NCBI GenBank assembly: GCA_030835185.1
Contig: JAUQWL010000220.1
Span: 1 to 23,711 of the forward strand
Reading direction: 5' to 3'
DNA length: 23,711 nt
Source of the DNA: Solirubrobacterales bacterium
Lineage (GTDB): Bacteria > Actinomycetota > Thermoleophilia > Solirubrobacterales > 70-9
The position numbers were made by a program, and so were the translations under genes. The notes under the pieces were generated by a model that worked only from the letters and a program-made list of their open reading frames with translations, had not been told where the DNA came from and did not search any database. Shown here piece by piece: positions 21,936 to 23,711 of this stretch. Position 1 is the first letter of the stretch, and each line of letters begins with the position of its first letter.

Positions 21936-23177
21936 CTATCCGGCTGCGATCTCGATCATCCCGACCTCTTCGCCGGCCTCGGCCGATCCCTCTCCGGGTT
22001 CGATCAGGGCAATCGCCCGGGCGCCGCCGAGCGAGATGAAGTCGTGGGACCCCTTGCTCGGGATCGGGTCGAGAGCGACCCGGTCCGAGCCGGGCGCGAC
22101 GCGACAGGAAACCGCCAGCATCCGGTCCGGCAGTCGCTTCACCGGGGCGAGCAGCCGGCCGCGGCCGATCGCTGCGGCGGACCTGTCGCCCGACAACGCC
22201 CGCAGCAGCGGCTGGCCGAGAATGGCGAAGACCGCCATCGCCGAAACCGGGTTGCCGGGAAGACCGATGACCCTGGAGTCGCCGCGGGTACCGAACCAGG
22301 CCGGCCTGCCCGGCTTCATCGCAAGCCCCCAGAAGCGGCGCTCGGCTCCGAGCTCATCGAGGGCCGGCTTGACGTGGTCGTGATCACCGACGGAGACGCC
22401 GCCGCAGATCACTGTCAGGTCGCAGTCCAGGGCCGCAGTCAGGGCGGCCCTGGTTTCATCCCGCGTATCGCCGGCGGTCACTGCCGATACGACCTCACCA
22501 CCGGCCACGCGGACCATCGCGGAGATCACCGGCAGGTTCGAGTTCCAGATCTGCCCCGGTCCGAGCGGTCCGCCGGCGGGGACCAACTCGTCACCGGTGG
22601 CGATGATCGCGACCGTCGGCATCGAGTGGCAGAGGACCGGGTCGCTGCCGGTCGAGGCCAGCAGGCCGATCTCGACCGGTCCTATGCGGCTGCCGGCGGC
22701 GAGGACCTCGGTCCCTGCCGCCATGATCTCGCCACTGGCACGGATGTTCTGGCCGGGTTCGACGGGCGCCCGGACGGTCACCTTCCCGTCTCCCGGCACC
22801 GTCTCCTCCACCTTGACGACCGCGTCGGCCCCGGCCGGTACCTCGGCTCCGGTCGAAATCGAGAGGGCGGTGCCGGAACGCAGCCTTCCCGGCCAGGGAG
22901 TACCGGCGCTGGACTCGCCGATCACGGTCAACTCGACCTCGTCGCCGCTTACGGCCGGACAGTCGCCGGCGAGCACAGCGAATCCATCCATCGCCGAGGC
23001 GTCGAACGAAGGGACGTCCGCCGCACTGCTCACCGGCTCTGCCGTGACCCGGCCGCCGGCCTCGGCCAGTGGAACCTCCACCGGGTCCAGCGGCTCGATG
23101 TCCGAAAGCACCTGCTCGCGGGCGACTGCGACCTCGAGCCGCCCGGGGAGCTCCCGCTCTTCGCCGGACCGGCTCAT
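21936..23177 (-). CDS. moeA: Molybdopterin molybdenumtransferase MoeA
   Basis: This 413-aa enzyme inserts molybdate into adenylated molybdopterin. It shows FDASAMDGFAV (residues 58-68), ISTGAEVPAGADAVV, VAIIATGDELV at the start of the MogA-like domain, GGVSVGDHDHVKPAL and VIGLPGNPVSAM, then a C-terminal beta-rich domain. Length is normal. ATG 23177 (MSRSGEEREL) is chosen because the frame upstream to 23384 is antisense of mobA and Pro/Arg-rich. It is first in the operon and divergent from mobA, with only 17 bp between starts, so both promoters must lie in or near coding sequence. The gene may be one of several moeA copies, as is common. Confidence 0.94.
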   Translation of the reverse strand: MSRSGEERELPGRLEVAVAREQVLSDIEPLDPVEVPLAEAGGRVTAEPVSSAADVPSFDASAMDGFAVLAGDCPAVSGDEVELTVIGESSAGTPWPGRLRSGTALSISTGAEVPAGADAVVKVEETVPGDGKVTVRAPVEPGQNIRASGEIMAAGTEVLAAGSRIGPVEIGLLASTGSDPVLCHSMPTVAIIATGDELVPAGGPLGPGQIWNSNLPVISAMVRVAGGEVVSAVTAGDTRDETRAALTAALDCDLTVICGGVSVGDHDHVKPALDELGAERRFWGLAMKPGRPAWFGTRGDSRVIGLPGNPVSAMAVFAILGQPLLRALSGDRSAAAIGRGRLLAPVKRLPDRMLAVSCRVAPGSDRVALDPIPSKGSHDFISLGGARAIALIEPGEGSAEAGEEVGMIEIAAG

Positions 23178-23194
23178 GCTGCGAGACTGGGCCG

Positions 23195-23711
23195 GTGACC
23201 GGAGTTGCCGCCGACAGAGCCGCCCACGCCGGCCGGGAGACCGCGGCGGCAGCGGTGCTGGCCGGTGGCCGGGGAAACCGCATCGGCGGGAACAAGGCGA
23301 ACATGGTGCTGGCGGGCCGGACGCTGGCCGGGCGTGCCGTCGACTCGCTCCGGCGGGCCGGACTCGACCCTTTTGTGGTGACAAAGCGGGATCGCCCGGT
23401 CGAGATCGAGGGTGTGGAAGTGCGGTTCGAAGCCGACGAGCCGCAACATCCGCTGGCCGGCCTCGCCGCCGCCATCCGGGAGGCCGGCGGCCGGCGGGTC
23501 GTCGTACTCGCCTGTGACCTTCCGCTGCTCCCGGTCACGTACCTCGGCTGGCTCGCCGGCCAGACCGACGGCGCGGTCGTCCCCCGCGTCGGGGCACAGG
23601 TCCAGCCGCTGGCCGCGCTCTACGGTCCGGGAGACCTGGAGACGATCGAGGCGGCGCTGGCGCGGCAGGATCCGGTCAAGTCGGCGGTCGCCCGGCTGTC
23701 GCCGACCCTGG
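23195..23711 (+). CDS. mobA: Molybdenum cofactor guanylyltransferase MobA-like, partial
   Basis: The frame from GTG 23195 stays open to the right edge (172 codons seen). It encodes a nucleotidyltransferase-like protein with AAVLAGGRGNRIGGNKANMVLAGRTL, a GTP-binding motif like LAGGxxxRxGxxK, and LACDLPLLPVTYL with the metal-binding Asp. MobA links GMP to the Mo cofactor to make the guanine dinucleotide form. No Shine-Dalgarno precedes GTG 23195, and the true start may be the internal GTG at about 23255 just before LAGGRG. CTP-using MocA or an FdhD-MobA-type enzyme cannot be excluded without the C-terminus. Its place beside moeA supports a Moco role. Confidence 0.82.
   Translation, partial: MTGVAADRAAHAGRETAAAAVLAGGRGNRIGGNKANMVLAGRTLAGRAVDSLRRAGLDPFVVTKRDRPVEIEGVEVRFEADEPQHPLAGLAAAIREAGGRRVVVLACDLPLLPVTYLGWLAGQTDGAVVPRVGAQVQPLAALYGPGDLETIEAALARQDPVKSAVARLSPTL

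Noticed and set aside
21777..23198. 473-aa open frame on the plus strand
   Set aside because: It is antisense to moeA, whose motifs are complete.

Overview
The window is a GC-rich, gene-dense stretch of bacterial chromosome. Genes are packed with very short overlaps (ATGA, GTGA, TTGA and TGATG junctions) and GTG/TTG starts are common. One regulatory gene looks leaderless. These habits, a MoaD-MoaE fusion like mycobacterial MoaX, and a hydrogenase-4-type gene order that matches the M. tuberculosis hyc locus (from memory) suggest an actinobacterium, perhaps of the Thermoleophilia/Solirubrobacterales type. That placement is inference. I saw no tRNA, rRNA, CRISPR array, transposase or phage gene.

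Layout: (1) 1-4594, minus strand: hyfB-hyfC-hyfE-hyfF, four membrane subunits of a hydrogenase-4/energy-converting-hydrogenase-related complex. hyfF runs off the left edge, and the large and small catalytic subunits are not in the window. The promoter region carries an AT-rich inverted repeat that stands out from its surroundings. (2) 4595-5406: two small orphan plus-strand genes, one very acidic (82 aa) and one coiled-coil-like (61 aa), plus a 15-bp direct repeat. (3) 5407-12584, minus strand: a tightly coupled six-gene operon. In transcription order it encodes a ThDP-dependent enzyme, class III aminotransferase, xylose-isomerase-like TIM barrel, Gfo/Idh/MocA oxidoreductase, GntR/FCD regulator and aldehyde dehydrogenase. 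A GlcD-type FAD-linked 2-hydroxyacid dehydrogenase (12719-14158) is divergent. A perfect 12-bp palindrome lies in the shared promoter region. This looks like a self-regulated catabolic locus whose substrate I cannot name, and it is the best candidate here for an undescribed pathway.

(4) 14483-16866: a divergent short-chain dehydrogenase and acyl-CoA synthetase pair with palindromes between them. (5) 16867-17047: a convergent gap with a strong 18-bp stem inverted repeat and a direct repeat. (6) 17048-20009: hemerythrin-like protein and seven-iron ferredoxin (minus), a SufR-like (COG2345-type) regulator with four C-terminal cysteines (plus), and a polytopic NnrS-like membrane protein (minus). 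The ferredoxin/regulator promoter and the membrane-protein promoter share TTACA(C/G)...GTGTAA half-sites, so these genes may form one Fe-S, O2 or NO-responsive regulon.

(7) 20176-23711: molybdenum-cofactor genes. moeA, moaD-moaE fusion, moaC and a mog/moaB gene form one overlapping minus-strand operon. A partial mobA is divergent and starts 17 bp from moeA. Together they cover sulfur-carrier/MPT synthase, cPMP formation, adenylylation, Mo insertion and the guanylyl branch.
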